From contig NZ_QPER01000001.1 in NCBI RefSeq assembly GCF_009455635.1, positions 3,472,001 through 3,536,000 of the forward strand: a stretch of 64,000 bases of DNA, given 5' to 3'. Source of the stretch: Paraburkholderia agricolaris. GTDB taxonomy: Bacteria > Pseudomonadota > Gammaproteobacteria > Burkholderiales > Burkholderiaceae. This document shows positions 43,104 through 53,530 of this stretch, one piece after another. The stretch's first letter is position 1. Each line of letters begins with the position of its first letter. The notes beneath the pieces are model-generated. The model made no database searches. It was given only the letters and a program-made list of their open reading frames with translations, and was not told the origin of the DNA. A program made the position numbers and the translations under genes.

Positions 43104-44435
43104 TTAAGTGGGAGTGCGCGGCGCACGCACGACAGCACGGTCCGCCTGCCCGCCGGAGCGGACGACGCCATTTCTGTCCGCATACGCGGAGGCCGCCGCC
43201 AGGATCGCGATGATGGTGGCATAGAAAGATACGGTCATCTTCAAATCGAACGTTTCGACCGTCAGACCGAAAATCCAGAACGCCACGATAAACGTCAGCC
43301 CCATCAGCGCGGCCCGCCGAGCCGGCTCGGTGCGCGCGGCAAGCCGGCGCCAGAAAAGCACCCCTGGCACGACGTAGATGGCCAGCCCGGCAAGCCCGCC
43401 GATGATGCCGTAATCGGTCATGTAAGCCAGCATCTGGTTATGGGCTTCGCCTCTGCCCAATTGCGCCGCGGCAGGTGTGAGCAGCCCCGAATTGGCAAAC
43501 GACTGCATACTGTTGCGAAAACCGTCGCCGCCGAGCCCGAGCAGCGGGTGGCTCGCTACGATGCGCACCGCCGCCTCGTAAAGTTGCAGACGGATGCCCA
43601 GCGACGTGTCCTTGTTGCCATGCGTGTATTGCACCACGTCCGACGAAAGATCGCCGACGCGGTCACGCGCCGTCGGCGAAAACACGTAGACGCCGGCAAG
43701 AATCGCGACGATCGCAAGCGGCAGCAGCACCTTCCACTTACGTGACTTACCGCGGCTGCGCAAGTAGAGCGCCATCGCGGCGACTACCGGGATTGCCACC
43801 CAGCCGCCGCGCGAGCCGGTGATCAGCGACGCGGACAATCCCGCAAAAAGACCCGCCACCTTGATGATGCGTACAACCAGCCGGTCCTTGCGCCACCAGT
43901 TCAGCGAAAGGACGGACAGCACCCCCATCACCAGCGCGATATCGCCGAAGTGAATCGGATTCAGGAACTTGCTGCTAAGCCGGCCGAGCCCCCAGTCGCG
44001 TGGCGCAATCAGCAGAATGCCAAGCGACGCGAGTCCGGCAAGCGCAAACGACAGATCGGCCCATGCAAGGGTGCGCGGCAAAGCACGCCGCAACACGAGA
44101 AATAACGGCACGGTGGCAAAGAAGCGGGACGGCGAATCGAACTCGTTGGGCACGATCGCGCCGTGCCATACGCCGCCGAGCAGCACGACAAGCACCGGGC
44201 TCACCATGGCGGCACACAGCGCAAAATCGGTGCGGTCCCACTGAAGCGGCAGCAGGCCCGCCCAGGCTTTCGGCGAGGCCAGCAAGGCAAGCGAAATAAC
44301 CACGGCCGCGATCGACAACGCACTGCCGGCACCGTGTATCAGCAGGGTGGCCGACGGATACGTGAGCAGAAATAACGCTGGTAGCAAGCTTCGTGGGTGG
44401 ACGCTCATGAAAGATTTTTTTGCGGGCGTCGACAT
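43104..44435 (-). CDS. O-antigen ligase-family membrane protein (WaaL-like)
   Basis: The protein is ~443 residues with about eleven membrane segments and a periplasmic loop near residues 270-350. It contains the ligase-family pattern GSRGGWVAIPVVAA and a loop with HPLLGLGGDGFRNSM and EAHNQMLAYMTDYGIIGG, where the histidine is typical of WaaL ligases. These enzymes join O-antigen to lipid A-core in the periplasm. The start is uncertain: ATG at 44435, or 44408, neither with a clear ribosome site. Confidence 0.83.
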   Translation of the reverse strand: MSTPAKKSFMSVHPRSLLPALFLLTYPSATLLIHGAGSALSIAAVVISLALLASPKAWAGLLPLQWDRTDFALCAAMVSPVLVVLLGGVWHGAIVPNEFDSPSRFFATVPLFLVLRRALPRTLAWADLSFALAGLASLGILLIAPRDWGLGRLSSKFLNPIHFGDIALVMGVLSVLSLNWWRKDRLVVRIIKVAGLFAGLSASLITGSRGGWVAIPVVAAMALYLRSRGKSRKWKVLLPLAIVAILAGVYVFSPTARDRVGDLSSDVVQYTHGNKDTSLGIRLQLYEAAVRIVASHPLLGLGGDGFRNSMQSFANSGLLTPAAAQLGRGEAHNQMLAYMTDYGIIGGLAGLAIYVVPGVLFWRRLAARTEPARRAALMGLTFIVAFWIFGLTVETFDLKMTVSFYATIIAILAAASAYADRNGVVRSGGQADRAVVRAPRTPT

Positions 44436-44744
44436 GTCTGATGAATTTAACCGGCCGCCGCGGCAGCTGACGCGCATGGCCGGATATGGAGGCTGCGCTA
44501 TTGTACCGGGTTCCCGCCCTTATCCGATTAATGCAATGGCGCCGGGCGCGCCTGCCGTGGACGATCCCGGCTGCCTCGAAGCACTGACGCTCGCGTAGGA
44601 AAGTACGCTAGAGCGTGTAAGGCATGTAAGCGGGTGCTGCTACCATACGGGCCACGCGCTCCGCCGTGGCGACTGGCCGCCCTTGATGCGCCGCAACACT
44701 CCCGCCAGCAGAGAGACCCCCGAATTTCCCCCAGCACCTGAGCA
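44436..44744. other. Divergent intergenic gap in the lipopolysaccharide cluster
   Basis: This gap lies between the ligase gene (minus) and the heptosyltransferase-type gene (plus). No gene, strong promoter pair or repeat was recognised by eye. Confidence 0.4.
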
Positions 44745-45908
44745 ATGAAACGACTAATGCGCGCGCTCTATCGCAACGCACCCGCCGCCGTGAAACGAGC
44801 CGTGGACAAGGCCGTCAGCCGCTCCACCCGCATTCCCTATGCGGGCGTCGCGCACAAGCCCGACGTGTTTCTGCGCAAGACTTCGCGGGCAAGTATCGTC
44901 AAAAAGTATTTACACAAGTATCTGCTGCTCAAATGGCACGGGCAGACACGCCTGCAGCTCAAAAGCGCGACCGGGGTCAAGCGCTGGCTGTGGATTTACA
45001 CCGGCAAGCGCAATTTCGGCGACGCGACGATGGACATGTCCGGGCGGGCGCTACTGAAAGGTACGGACGTCGAAATCGACCTTTTCACCTTGCCGAACCT
45101 GCACAAGCTGTTCGAGGAGGACGACGTCTTCAGGAACGTTTTTTCCGACTTACAGGATCTTTCCAACCGTCACTACGATGCGATTCTGATGTCGGAGTAC
45201 AACCTGCCGTCGATCAGGCTGAAGACGAAGCATTTCAAAACGTTGCCTTATACGTGCCTGTTCCAGTATTTCTACGGTCCGGACCGCAATCAGACCAGCT
45301 TCAGCCATGCCGCAATCAACCACGTCTTCGCGCTGGGCTACAGCGACGCCGACGTCGTTTCGAAAAGCAAGCCGTATCTGGCGACGAAGCCGCAGACTCA
45401 GGAGTCGGTTCACCCGTTCCTGCCGCACGAGCGGTTTCTGGCACTCGCGGTCGGCGGGCTCGATGCAAACCGCACTTACCGGCATTGGGGCGCGGTGCTC
45501 GAACTCATTGATCGCGCGAACGACCCGAATCTGCCGAAGCAGGTGGTTGTGCTCGGCTCGGACAATGGGCTCGCGATGGCGGATGAATTGTTAAACCGGG
45601 CATTCCGCACGCTGAAGATCACTTCATGCGTCGGCAAGCTGACGTTGCTGCAGTCGCGCGAAATGGTCGCGAAGGCAAGTCTCTTTGTGGGTGCGGACGG
45701 GGGCTTGATGCATGTCGCGCACTCCACGCCCACGCCGAGTGTCTCCCTGTTTTCCGACCGTGAACCGCCCTATCTGCGTCTGACCGAACAATGCCACTCG
45801 ATCGGCATTCAGAGCAGCGGCGACGTGGACGAAATCGCAGCAACCGACATCATGAACGCCATCGAAACGCAGTTGGCCAAGGCAGCCACGCGGACTTTCA
45901 CCGCTTAG
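44745..45908 (+). CDS. Family 9 (heptosyltransferase-type) glycosyltransferase
   Basis: The 387-residue GT-B-type protein has an N-terminal half with KRNFGDATMDMSGRALLKG (acceptor-side glycine-rich start). The C-terminal half contains KQVVVLGSDNG and LLQSREMVAKASLFVGADGGLMHVAHSTPTPSVSLFS (read in parts), typical of ADP-heptose-LPS heptosyltransferases. It differs from WaaC and WaaF in having a ~70-residue basic leader. Its location between waaL-like and msbA genes supports core assembly. The exact sugar is not assigned. Confidence 0.8.
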   Translation: MKRLMRALYRNAPAAVKRAVDKAVSRSTRIPYAGVAHKPDVFLRKTSRASIVKKYLHKYLLLKWHGQTRLQLKSATGVKRWLWIYTGKRNFGDATMDMSGRALLKGTDVEIDLFTLPNLHKLFEEDDVFRNVFSDLQDLSNRHYDAILMSEYNLPSIRLKTKHFKTLPYTCLFQYFYGPDRNQTSFSHAAINHVFALGYSDADVVSKSKPYLATKPQTQESVHPFLPHERFLALAVGGLDANRTYRHWGAVLELIDRANDPNLPKQVVVLGSDNGLAMADELLNRAFRTLKITSCVGKLTLLQSREMVAKASLFVGADGGLMHVAHSTPTPSVSLFSDREPPYLRLTEQCHSIGIQSSGDVDEIAATDIMNAIETQLAKAATRTFTA

Positions 45909-45924
45909 CAGGTGAAGGCGGTGA

Positions 45925-45958
45925 ACGGCGTCGCAGACGGATGGTCTGCGACCGCCGT
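45925..45958. terminator. Hairpin between convergent glycosyltransferase and msbA genes
   Basis: ACGGCGTCGCAGAC (45925-45938) pairs with 45944-45958 around a 5-nt loop, with one bulged C. There is no T-run, but its place between two convergent stops suggests a bidirectional transcript end. Confidence 0.5.
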
Positions 45959-45972
45959 ATTCCTGTCACGAC

Positions 45973-47766
45973 TCAGGCGGCGTCCTGCTGGAACTGGATG
46001 CGATGCAGATGCGCGTACAGGCCACCTTGGGTCAGCAGTTCCCGATGGCTGCCGCGCTCGACAATACGTCCGGCTTCCATTACCAGAATCCGGTCGGCGC
46101 GTTCGATGGTCGACAAACGATGCGCGATCACCAGCGTGGTGCGGCCCTTCATCAAGGTTTCCAGCGCCGCCTGCACGTGGCGTTCGGACTCGGAATCGAG
46201 CGCCGAGGTGGCCTCGTCGAGAATCAGGATCGGCGCGTCCTTATAAATCGCGCGCGCGATCGCCAGACGCTGGCGTTGACCGCCCGAGAGCATCATGCCG
46301 TTGTCGCCGACCAGGGTGTCGATACCTTTGGGCATCGCCTCGACGGTATCCCACAGGTTCGCCGCGCGCAGCGCCGCCTTGACCTTGTCCGGATCCGCCG
46401 TCTGCCCATAGGCGACGTTGTTGGCCACCGTGTCGTTGAACAGCACGACGTCCTGGCTCACCATCGCGATCTGGCTGCGCAGTGCGTGCAGACCGTAATC
46501 CGGCAGTGCGACGCCGTCGACCAGAATCTCGCCGCCGGTGGGATCGAAGAAGCGCGGCAGCAAATTCACCAGCGTGGTCTTGCCGCTGCCCGACGGGCCC
46601 GCCAGGGCGACCATTTCGCCCGGCGCCACCTTGAAGGACACCTCCGTGAGCGTGTGGCGGTTATGCGTGGCATTGCTGCCGTAGCTGAACGAGACGTCGC
46701 GGAACTCCACTTCGCCGCGGGCGCGCTCGAGCGGCTTGCCGCCGCCCGCCGGTTCCGACGGCTCGTCAATCAGGCCGAAGATCAGTTCGCACGCCGTCAT
46801 GCCGCGTTGCAGCGGCTGGTTCACGTCCATCAGGTGCTTCAGCGGCGAAATGATCAGCAGCATCGACGTGACAAACGCCACAAAGCCGCCGACCGTGGTC
46901 TGGTCCGACGACGATTGCACCACCGCGATCGTAATCACCACGGCGAGCGCGATCGACGCAAGAAACTGGGTCAACGGTTGTGCCAGACCGCCTGAGACGG
47001 TCATGCGCATCGCGTAACCGCGCAGACGCTTGCTCATTGCCGTGAAGCGGTCCATCTCGTACTGCTCGCCGTTGTGCACCTTGACGACCTTGTAGCCGCC
47101 CACGGTTTCTTCGACGATGTACGACAGCTCGTTGGTCAGCAGTTGATGCTCTCGGTTCAGACGCCGCAAACGACGGTTGATCTTGCCGACCAGCCAGCCG
47201 ATCCCCGGCAGCAGCACCGCGACGATCAGCGTCAGCCGCCAGTTCAGGTAGAACAGATAGCCGAGCAGGAAGACGACCGTCAGTGAGTCACGCACCAGTG
47301 TGACCATCACGCTCAACAGCACGTTGAGAATCTGGTTCACCTCGAACACGATCGCGTTGATCACCGTGCTCGCGGTTTCGCGCTGGAAGAACGCCACGCC
47401 CGTATGGATCATGCGGTCGAACATCTTCAGGCGAAGTTCGAGCAGGATCTTGTTCGACACATAAGCGAGCAGATAACCGGACGCATACTGCGACACACCG
47501 CGCACCAGCGCGAGGCCGATCACCGCCGCCGGCACGAACCATTTGGCGTTGTCGCTGGCATGCGCGCCGAAGCCCTTGTCCAGCAATGGCTTGAGCAATG
47601 CGGGAATCGCCGCGTCAGTACTGGCGCTCACGGCCATCGCGATGATCGCGCCGACCACCACCCACATTAGCGGTTTGATATAAGGCCACAAGCGTCGGAA
47701 GACGACGGCAGGCGACGAGGCCTCTCCTGAACCGATGGGTTTGCTTAACGTTGGCTTCGCGCTCAA
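45973..47766 (-). CDS. msbA: Lipid A export ATP-binding/permease protein
   Basis: This inner-membrane ABC exporter flips lipid A-core to the periplasmic face. The half-transporter of ~597 residues has six membrane segments (~20-320) and one nucleotide-binding domain with Walker [10 protein letters not shown], signature LSGGQRQR and Walker [13 protein letters not shown]. An in-frame ATG at 47802 exists. I prefer TTG 47766 (SAKPTLSKP) because AGAGGA stands 5-6 bp before it and the longer version adds an atypical leader. Confidence 0.92.
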   Translation of the reverse strand: MSAKPTLSKPIGSGEASSPAVVFRRLWPYIKPLMWVVVGAIIAMAVSASTDAAIPALLKPLLDKGFGAHASDNAKWFVPAAVIGLALVRGVSQYASGYLLAYVSNKILLELRLKMFDRMIHTGVAFFQRETASTVINAIVFEVNQILNVLLSVMVTLVRDSLTVVFLLGYLFYLNWRLTLIVAVLLPGIGWLVGKINRRLRRLNREHQLLTNELSYIVEETVGGYKVVKVHNGEQYEMDRFTAMSKRLRGYAMRMTVSGGLAQPLTQFLASIALAVVITIAVVQSSSDQTTVGGFVAFVTSMLLIISPLKHLMDVNQPLQRGMTACELIFGLIDEPSEPAGGGKPLERARGEVEFRDVSFSYGSNATHNRHTLTEVSFKVAPGEMVALAGPSGSGKTTLVNLLPRFFDPTGGEILVDGVALPDYGLHALRSQIAMVSQDVVLFNDTVANNVAYGQTADPDKVKAALRAANLWDTVEAMPKGIDTLVGDNGMMLSGGQRQRLAIARAIYKDAPILILDEATSALDSESERHVQAALETLMKGRTTLVIAHRLSTIERADRILVMEAGRIVERGSHRELLTQGGLYAHLHRIQFQQDAA

Positions 47767-47955
47767 GGAATCCTCTGAGAATGCGGGAAAGCATCCGCGC
47801 AACGGGCAGAATGCCTGGCACGCGAAATATCAAAAACAGCATTGTAAACGGTTGAAGATCATAGCCGGCGGTTGCGGATCGGCCGGGTTAGGTGGCCGGG
47901 CTGTATACTTTGCGCGACTCATTCCGCCACCCGGCACTTTCCACGCAATTCAGGT

Positions 47956-48717
47956 ATGCAAGAAACCACCCTCGGCGTCGCCATCATCACCAAAAACGCG
48001 GCGGCGCGACTGGCCGAATGCCTGCAGGCCGTGGCCTTCGCCGATCAGATCGTCGTGATCGACGGCGGCAGCACCGACGGTACCGCTGAAATCGCCCGGG
48101 CACACGGCGCGCACGTACTCGAGCACACCGACTGGCCGGGCTTCGGCCCGCAGAAAAACCGTGCCGTGGATGCGCTCACCACCAGCTGGATTCTCTCGCT
48201 CGACGCCGACGAGATCGTCTCGCCGGAACTGGCGGCGGCGATTCGCGCGGCGCTGGCCGCCCCTACCGCCGACGTCTACGCGGTGGACAGGTTGTCGAGC
48301 TTCTGCGGCCACTGGATTCACCACAGCGGCTGGTATCCAGACTGGATTCCGCGCCTGTTCAAACGTGGCGCCGCGCGTTTCTCAGACGACCTTGTGCATG
48401 AGCGCCTGGTATTCGACACGCCCTCGCAGCGCCTGACCGGCAAACTGATGCACTACTCCTACGAGGACTTCGAAGGCGTGTTGCGCAAGCTCGACGCGTA
48501 TTCGACAGCAGGTGCGCAGCAACGTCATGCAGCAGGCAAGCGCGGCAGTTTCGGCAAGGCGCTCAGGCGCGGCGCCTGGGCCTTCGTGCGGACCTATCTG
48601 CTGCGGCGTGGATTTCTCGACGGCCGCGCGGGTTTCATGATCGCGGTATTCAATGCGGAAACGGTGTACTACCGGTTTCTGAAACTGGCGCGGCTCGGGG
48701 AAAAGACGCAGCGCTAG
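47956..48717 (+). CDS. Family 2 glycosyltransferase, WaaE/KdtX-like
   Basis: The 253-residue transferase begins TTLGVAIITKNAAARLAECL and contains VVIDGGSTDGTAEIA, WPGFGPQKNRAVD and LDADEIVSPEL. This is the pattern of lipopolysaccharide core beta-1,4-glucosyltransferases of the WaaE type. ATG 47956 follows a short AGG ribosome site. It is divergent from msbA, consistent with a lipopolysaccharide role. Confidence 0.88.
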   Translation: MQETTLGVAIITKNAAARLAECLQAVAFADQIVVIDGGSTDGTAEIARAHGAHVLEHTDWPGFGPQKNRAVDALTTSWILSLDADEIVSPELAAAIRAALAAPTADVYAVDRLSSFCGHWIHHSGWYPDWIPRLFKRGAARFSDDLVHERLVFDTPSQRLTGKLMHYSYEDFEGVLRKLDAYSTAGAQQRHAAGKRGSFGKALRRGAWAFVRTYLLRRGFLDGRAGFMIAVFNAETVYYRFLKLARLGEKTQR

Positions 48718-48735
48718 TGGGCAGACCCGCCGCCA

Positions 48736-51700
48736 TCAATAAACAATCTCGATCGAGCTGCCTGCAAACTCGCCACGCAAGGCCGCGAGCAGTTCGTCGG
48801 TTGGTTTCACGCGCCATGCGTCGCCCAGACGCATTTCACCTTGCGCATTCTCGCTGCGATAAACCACTTGCACCGCAAGCCCATTCGGGATCTGCACGGC
48901 CTGGCGTTGGCCACCGCCGCCATAGCCTCCGCCGTTGCGCCCGCCACCGCCTCCGCCACCGTTGCCGCCACGCGATGAGGCCGCCGGTGCCGGCGCAGCT
49001 TGCGGCTCGTCCTTACCCGCGCTATGCGCTTCGAGCACGCGCCGTAATGCCGACGCGTCTGCATTGCCGTTCATCTGCACCTTCACGGCTTCCGCATAAC
49101 GGCAACGGGCGCGGCCGAGGTCCATCACCGTATCGACCGTGAAGCGGATGCCGCCCGTGAACGCGTCGTTACGCGCCGAGCCTTGCACCACCAGCAGCTC
49201 GTCTTCCTTGAAGAACGGCTTGTTCGCCTCGAAAGTCTCATTGAAGACGGTCACTTCGCATTGGCCCGTGCCGTCGTCGAGCAACGCGATCAACATCTTG
49301 CCGCGCTGGGTCATTTGCGTGCGCAGCGACGCAATCACACCGGCAACCAGCTTGTCGCGCCCTTCCTTCAGTTCGCCGATCTTCTGACGCACGAAACGGC
49401 GCACTTCGTCCTTGTACGCATCGAACAGGTGGCCCGACAGGTAGAAGCCGAGCGCGGCCTTCTCTTCCTGCAGCTTCTTCTTTTCCGGCCATTCCGGCTC
49501 GTCGATCAGTTCATGCCCTTGCGACGGCGCATCGCCCATGTCGAACAGGCCCGCCTGCATGGCGTTGGCGCTTGCCTGTTCGGCCGCCTCCATGGCCAGC
49601 GAGACCGACGCGATCAGCTGCGCACGGTTGGCGTGCAGCGTGTCGAACGCACCGGCGCGGATCAAGGCTTCTACCGTCCGGCGATTGACGATCCGGCGGT
49701 CGACCCGGTTGCAGAAGTCGAAGATGTCGATAAACGGACCTTCTTCGCGTGCGCGCAGGATTTCCTCGATCGCGTTCTGGCCGCTGCCCTTGATCGCGCC
49801 GAGACCGTAGCGGATCGTTTTCGAGCGCTTGCCGTCCGCTTCCGCGACCGGCTCGAAACGATACGCCGACAGGTTGACGTCCGGCGGCAGCACAGCCATC
49901 TTGTTCGTTAGGCAATCTTCGAACAGGATTTTGACCTTGTCCGTGTCGTCCATGGCGAGCGACATATTCGCCGCCATGAATTCGGCCGGATGGTGCGCCT
50001 TCAGCCAGGCCGTGTAGTACGCCAGCAGCGCATACGCCGCCGCGTGCGACTTGTTGAAGCCGTAGCCCGCGAACTTCTCCATCAAGTCGAAGATTTCGTC
50101 GGCTTTCTCGCCGGCCAAGCCGTTCTTCGCGGCGCCCTGGCGGAACAGTTCGCGATGCTCGGCCATTTCCTCGGCCTTCTTCTTACCCATCGCGCGGCGC
50201 AGCAAGTCGGCGCCGCCGAGCGAGTAACCGCCGATGATCTGCGCCATCTGCATCACCTGCTCCTGGTAGACCATGATGCCGTAGGTCTCTTTCAGAACAG
50301 ATTCGACGCGCGGATCCGGATACTCCACCACTTCGCGGCCGTGCTTACGCGCACAGAAGCTCGGGATCAGGTCCATCGGGCCCGGACGGTACAACGCGAC
50401 CAGCGCGATGATGTCCTCGAAGCGGTCAGGTTGCGCGTCTTTCAGCATGCCCTGCATGCCGCGGCTTTCCAGCTGGAACACAGCGACCGTGTTCGCTTTC
50501 TTCAGGATCGAGAACGACGCCGCGTCGTCGAGCGGCACCTGCGCGAGCGACCAGTCTTTCTTCGAAGGATCGAGACGGCGGATATAGCGCTCGGCCCAAT
50601 CGAGAATGGTCAGCGTGGTGAGGCCCAAAAAATCGAACTTCACGAGGCCGACGGCTTCGACGTCGTCCTTGTCGTACTGGCTCACGACGCCGCTTTCGTC
50701 GCCCTGCGTATAGAGCGGACAGAAATCGGTCAGCTTGCCGGGCGCAATCAGCACGCCGCCGGCGTGCATACCGACGTTACGCGTAAGGCCTTCCACGCGC
50801 TGCGCGAGTTCGAGCAACTGATGCACTTCGTCTTCGTTGTCGAAGCGCTCCTGCAGCAGCGGCTCTTCCTTCATCGCATCCGCGATGGTGACGTGTTTGC
50901 CCGGCTTGAACGGAATCAGCTTGGCGATGCCGTCCGTGAACATATAACCGAGATCGAGCACGCGGCCGATATCCCGCACCGCGGCCTTCGCCGCCATCGT
51001 GCCGAAAGTGGCGATCTGCGATACGGCGTCCGCGCCGTATTTGTCTTTCACGTACTGAATCACACGGTCGCGGCCGTGCTGACAGAAGTCGATGTCGAAG
51101 TCGGGCATCGAAACCCGTTCCGGATTCAGGAAACGTTCGAACAGCAGGTTGTAGCGCAGCGGATCGAGGTCGGTCACGCCGAGCGCGTACGCAACCAGCG
51201 AACCTGCGCCCGAACCCCGGCCCGGTCCGACCGGCACGCCGTTGTTCTTGGCCCAGTTGATAAAGTCCGCAACGATCAGGAAGTAGCCCGGAAAACCCAT
51301 CTTGATGATCGTGCCGCACTCGAATTCGAGGCGCTGGTAATACGTTTCGCGCTGCGCTTCGCGCTCGGCCGTATCCGGGTACAACTGTTCGAGACGCTTT
51401 TCGAGGCCCTCTTTTGACAACTGCACGAGGTAGTCGTCAAGCGACATGCCGTCGGGCGTCGGGAAGAGCGGCAGCTTCGGCTTGCCGAGTTCGAGCGTCA
51501 GGTTGCAGCGCTTGGCGATTTCCACACTATTGGCGAGCGCCGACGGAATATCCGCGAACAGCTTCGCCATCTCTTCCTGCGTATGGAAATACTGTTCGGA
51601 CGTAAAGCGCTTCGAGCGGCGCGGATTCGCCAGAATGTCGCCTTCGGAAATACACACGCGCGCTTCGTGCGCGGTGAAATCGTCCGGCGTCATGAACTGC

Positions 51701-52317
51701 ATGGGGTGGGTGGCCACCACCGGCAATTTCAGCGACGCCGCGAGCGCCACCGCCTGCTGCACGTATTGCTCGCCGCCGGGCTGACCACACCGCTGCAGTT
51801 CGATATAGAAGCCGCCCGGAAACACCTTCGCCCAATGCAACGCGTTGCGTTTGGCCGCTTCTTCGTTGCCGGCCGCGAGCGCGAGGCCAATGTCGCCCTG
51901 TTGAGCACCCGACAGCGCCAGCAGACCTTCACCCAGACCGGATTCGAGCCAGCCGGCCTCGACTTCCGCACGGCCGCGATACTGGTTGGTGAGCGATGCC
52001 TTGCTGAGCAGTTCGCACAGATTCAGATAGCCGCGCCGATTCTTGACCAGCAGCAGCAAACGCGAAGGCTTGTCGCGGTCGTCCGGATTGGTGATCCAGA
52101 CGTCGCAGCCGGCAATGGGTTTGACCCCTTTGCCACGGGCTTCCTTGTAAAAACGGACGAGGCCGAACGCGTTGCCGAGGTCGGTAAGGGCGAGCGCACC
52201 CTGACCGTCTTTGGCGGCAGCCTTGACGATGTCGTCAAGACGCACGATGCCGTCGGCAATCGAGAATTCGGAGTGGACGCGGAGATGAACGAAGCGGGGA
52301 TCTGACATGGGCGACAT
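48736..52317 (-). CDS. dnaE: DNA polymerase III alpha subunit
   Basis: This is the replicative polymerase catalytic subunit. The 1193 residues start with a PHP domain (FVHLRVHSEFSIADGIVRLDD). The C-family palm has GPGRGSGAGSLVAYALG and PDFDIDFCQHGRDRVI, which carries the catalytic aspartates. Helix-hairpin-helix and OB domains follow, then a C-terminal tau-binding region. A glycine-rich linker (residues ~1120-1145, largely GGGG and GGYGGGG) separates the OB region from the last ~60 residues. ATG 52317 follows GGAG by 6 bp; an in-frame ATG at 52308 is less well placed. Confidence 0.96.
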   Translation of the reverse strand: MSPMSDPRFVHLRVHSEFSIADGIVRLDDIVKAAAKDGQGALALTDLGNAFGLVRFYKEARGKGVKPIAGCDVWITNPDDRDKPSRLLLLVKNRRGYLNLCELLSKASLTNQYRGRAEVEAGWLESGLGEGLLALSGAQQGDIGLALAAGNEEAAKRNALHWAKVFPGGFYIELQRCGQPGGEQYVQQAVALAASLKLPVVATHPMQFMTPDDFTAHEARVCISEGDILANPRRSKRFTSEQYFHTQEEMAKLFADIPSALANSVEIAKRCNLTLELGKPKLPLFPTPDGMSLDDYLVQLSKEGLEKRLEQLYPDTAEREAQRETYYQRLEFECGTIIKMGFPGYFLIVADFINWAKNNGVPVGPGRGSGAGSLVAYALGVTDLDPLRYNLLFERFLNPERVSMPDFDIDFCQHGRDRVIQYVKDKYGADAVSQIATFGTMAAKAAVRDIGRVLDLGYMFTDGIAKLIPFKPGKHVTIADAMKEEPLLQERFDNEDEVHQLLELAQRVEGLTRNVGMHAGGVLIAPGKLTDFCPLYTQGDESGVVSQYDKDDVEAVGLVKFDFLGLTTLTILDWAERYIRRLDPSKKDWSLAQVPLDDAASFSILKKANTVAVFQLESRGMQGMLKDAQPDRFEDIIALVALYRPGPMDLIPSFCARKHGREVVEYPDPRVESVLKETYGIMVYQEQVMQMAQIIGGYSLGGADLLRRAMGKKKAEEMAEHRELFRQGAAKNGLAGEKADEIFDLMEKFAGYGFNKSHAAAYALLAYYTAWLKAHHPAEFMAANMSLAMDDTDKVKILFEDCLTNKMAVLPPDVNLSAYRFEPVAEADGKRSKTIRYGLGAIKGSGQNAIEEILRAREEGPFIDIFDFCNRVDRRIVNRRTVEALIRAGAFDTLHANRAQLIASVSLAMEAAEQASANAMQAGLFDMGDAPSQGHELIDEPEWPEKKKLQEEKAALGFYLSGHLFDAYKDEVRRFVRQKIGELKEGRDKLVAGVIASLRTQMTQRGKMLIALLDDGTGQCEVTVFNETFEANKPFFKEDELLVVQGSARNDAFTGGIRFTVDTVMDLGRARCRYAEAVKVQMNGNADASALRRVLEAHSAGKDEPQAAPAPAASSRGGNGGGGGGGRNGGGYGGGGQRQAVQIPNGLAVQVVYRSENAQGEMRLGDAWRVKPTDELLAALRGEFAGSSIEIVY

Positions 52318-52620
52318 TGTAACTCCACACTTCGGGAGTTTTCAGGCCAAAACCACGCGTTAGCCGTTCGGCTTAGGACAGAAACGCGAGCATGCCGTAC
52401 ACCGGCGTTGTGCGGGCATGGGGTAAGCGCCGCACAAGTTTGCGAGCGGTTTGCGCTGCCGCAACGGGCTGGCCATTCGGCCGAGTCGGACGAATAGCCA
52501 GCTTGAGGGATAATACGGGTTTCGCCTATTCGACGTGGCCCGCCACAGGGAGGCTGAATGCGGGCATCCCAATGCGCCCCATTTTCCGCGCCGCCGGGCA
52601 CTTCTTACCGCTGGACAAAC

Positions 52621-53484
52621 ATGAGTATCGTCAATCTCGCCGCGTATCATTTCGCGACTATCGAAGACACCGCCGCATGGCGCCCGCACGTCACCGAGCG
52701 CTGCAATACGCTCGGCTTGCGCGGCACCGTGCTGCTGGCGCCGGAAGGCATCAACCTGTTCGTCGCCGGCACTCGCGAAGCCACAGACGCGTTCATCGAC
52801 TACATCCGTCACGACGCGCTATTCGGAGGCAAGTTCGTCAATCTGCAGTTCAAGGAAAGCCTGTCTGACAAGCAGCCGTTCACCCGCATGCTGGTCAAGC
52901 TCAAGCGCGAAATCATCACGATGAAAAAGCCGGCAATCCGGCCGGAACTGGGCCGCGCGCCGTTCGTCGACGCGCCCACGCTGAAAAGCTGGCTCGACCG
53001 TGGCCATGACGACGAGGGCCGCCCCGTCGTCATGCTCGACACACGCAACGCATTCGAAGTGGACGTCGGCACCTTTGACGACGCGCTCGACTACCGCATT
53101 ACGAAATTCAGCGAATTTCCGGAAGTGATCGAGCAAAACCGCGCCGATCTGGAAGGCAAGACGGTGGTGTCGTTCTGCACGGGCGGGATTCGCTGTGAGA
53201 AGGCTGCGATCCACATGAAGGAAGTCGGCATCGAGAACGTGTACCAACTCGAAGGCGGCATCCTGAAGTATTTCGAGGAAGTCGGCGGCGCGCACTATCA
53301 CGGCGACTGCTTTGTTTTCGACTACCGCACCGCGCTCAATCCGCAACTGGAGCCGACCGCGACCGCGCAATGCTTCGGCTGCCGCGCGGTGGTAACGCCC
53401 GAAGCGCAAAAATCGCCAATGTACGTGGCAGGCAAGACATGTCCGGAATGCCATCCGGACAGCAAGGCGGCACGCGTCGCGTGA
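52621..53484 (+). CDS. trhO: tRNA uridine-34 hydroxylase, rhodanese family
   Basis: The enzyme hydroxylates uridine 34 of certain tRNAs as the first step to cmo5U-type wobble modification. The 287 residues start [16 protein letters not shown]. They contain the N-terminal acylphosphatase-like domain ([16 protein letters not shown]) and a rhodanese domain with active-site cysteine [17 protein letters not shown]-terminal pair of cysteine knuckles ([12 protein letters not shown]) follows. ATG 52621 gives the family start; longer in-frame starts do not. Confidence 0.94.
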   Translation: MSIVNLAAYHFATIEDTAAWRPHVTERCNTLGLRGTVLLAPEGINLFVAGTREATDAFIDYIRHDALFGGKFVNLQFKESLSDKQPFTRMLVKLKREIITMKKPAIRPELGRAPFVDAPTLKSWLDRGHDDEGRPVVMLDTRNAFEVDVGTFDDALDYRITKFSEFPEVIEQNRADLEGKTVVSFCTGGIRCEKAAIHMKEVGIENVYQLEGGILKYFEEVGGAHYHGDCFVFDYRTALNPQLEPTATAQCFGCRAVVTPEAQKSPMYVAGKTCPECHPDSKAARVA

Positions 53485-53530
53485 TAAGCGCGAGCGCCTT
53501 CGCGCGATCGCGGCGAGGCCCATCCAACCC

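Noticed and set aside
49990..51417. A 475-residue open frame antisense to dnaE.
   Set aside because: It lies opposite the polymerase catalytic region and has shadow composition.
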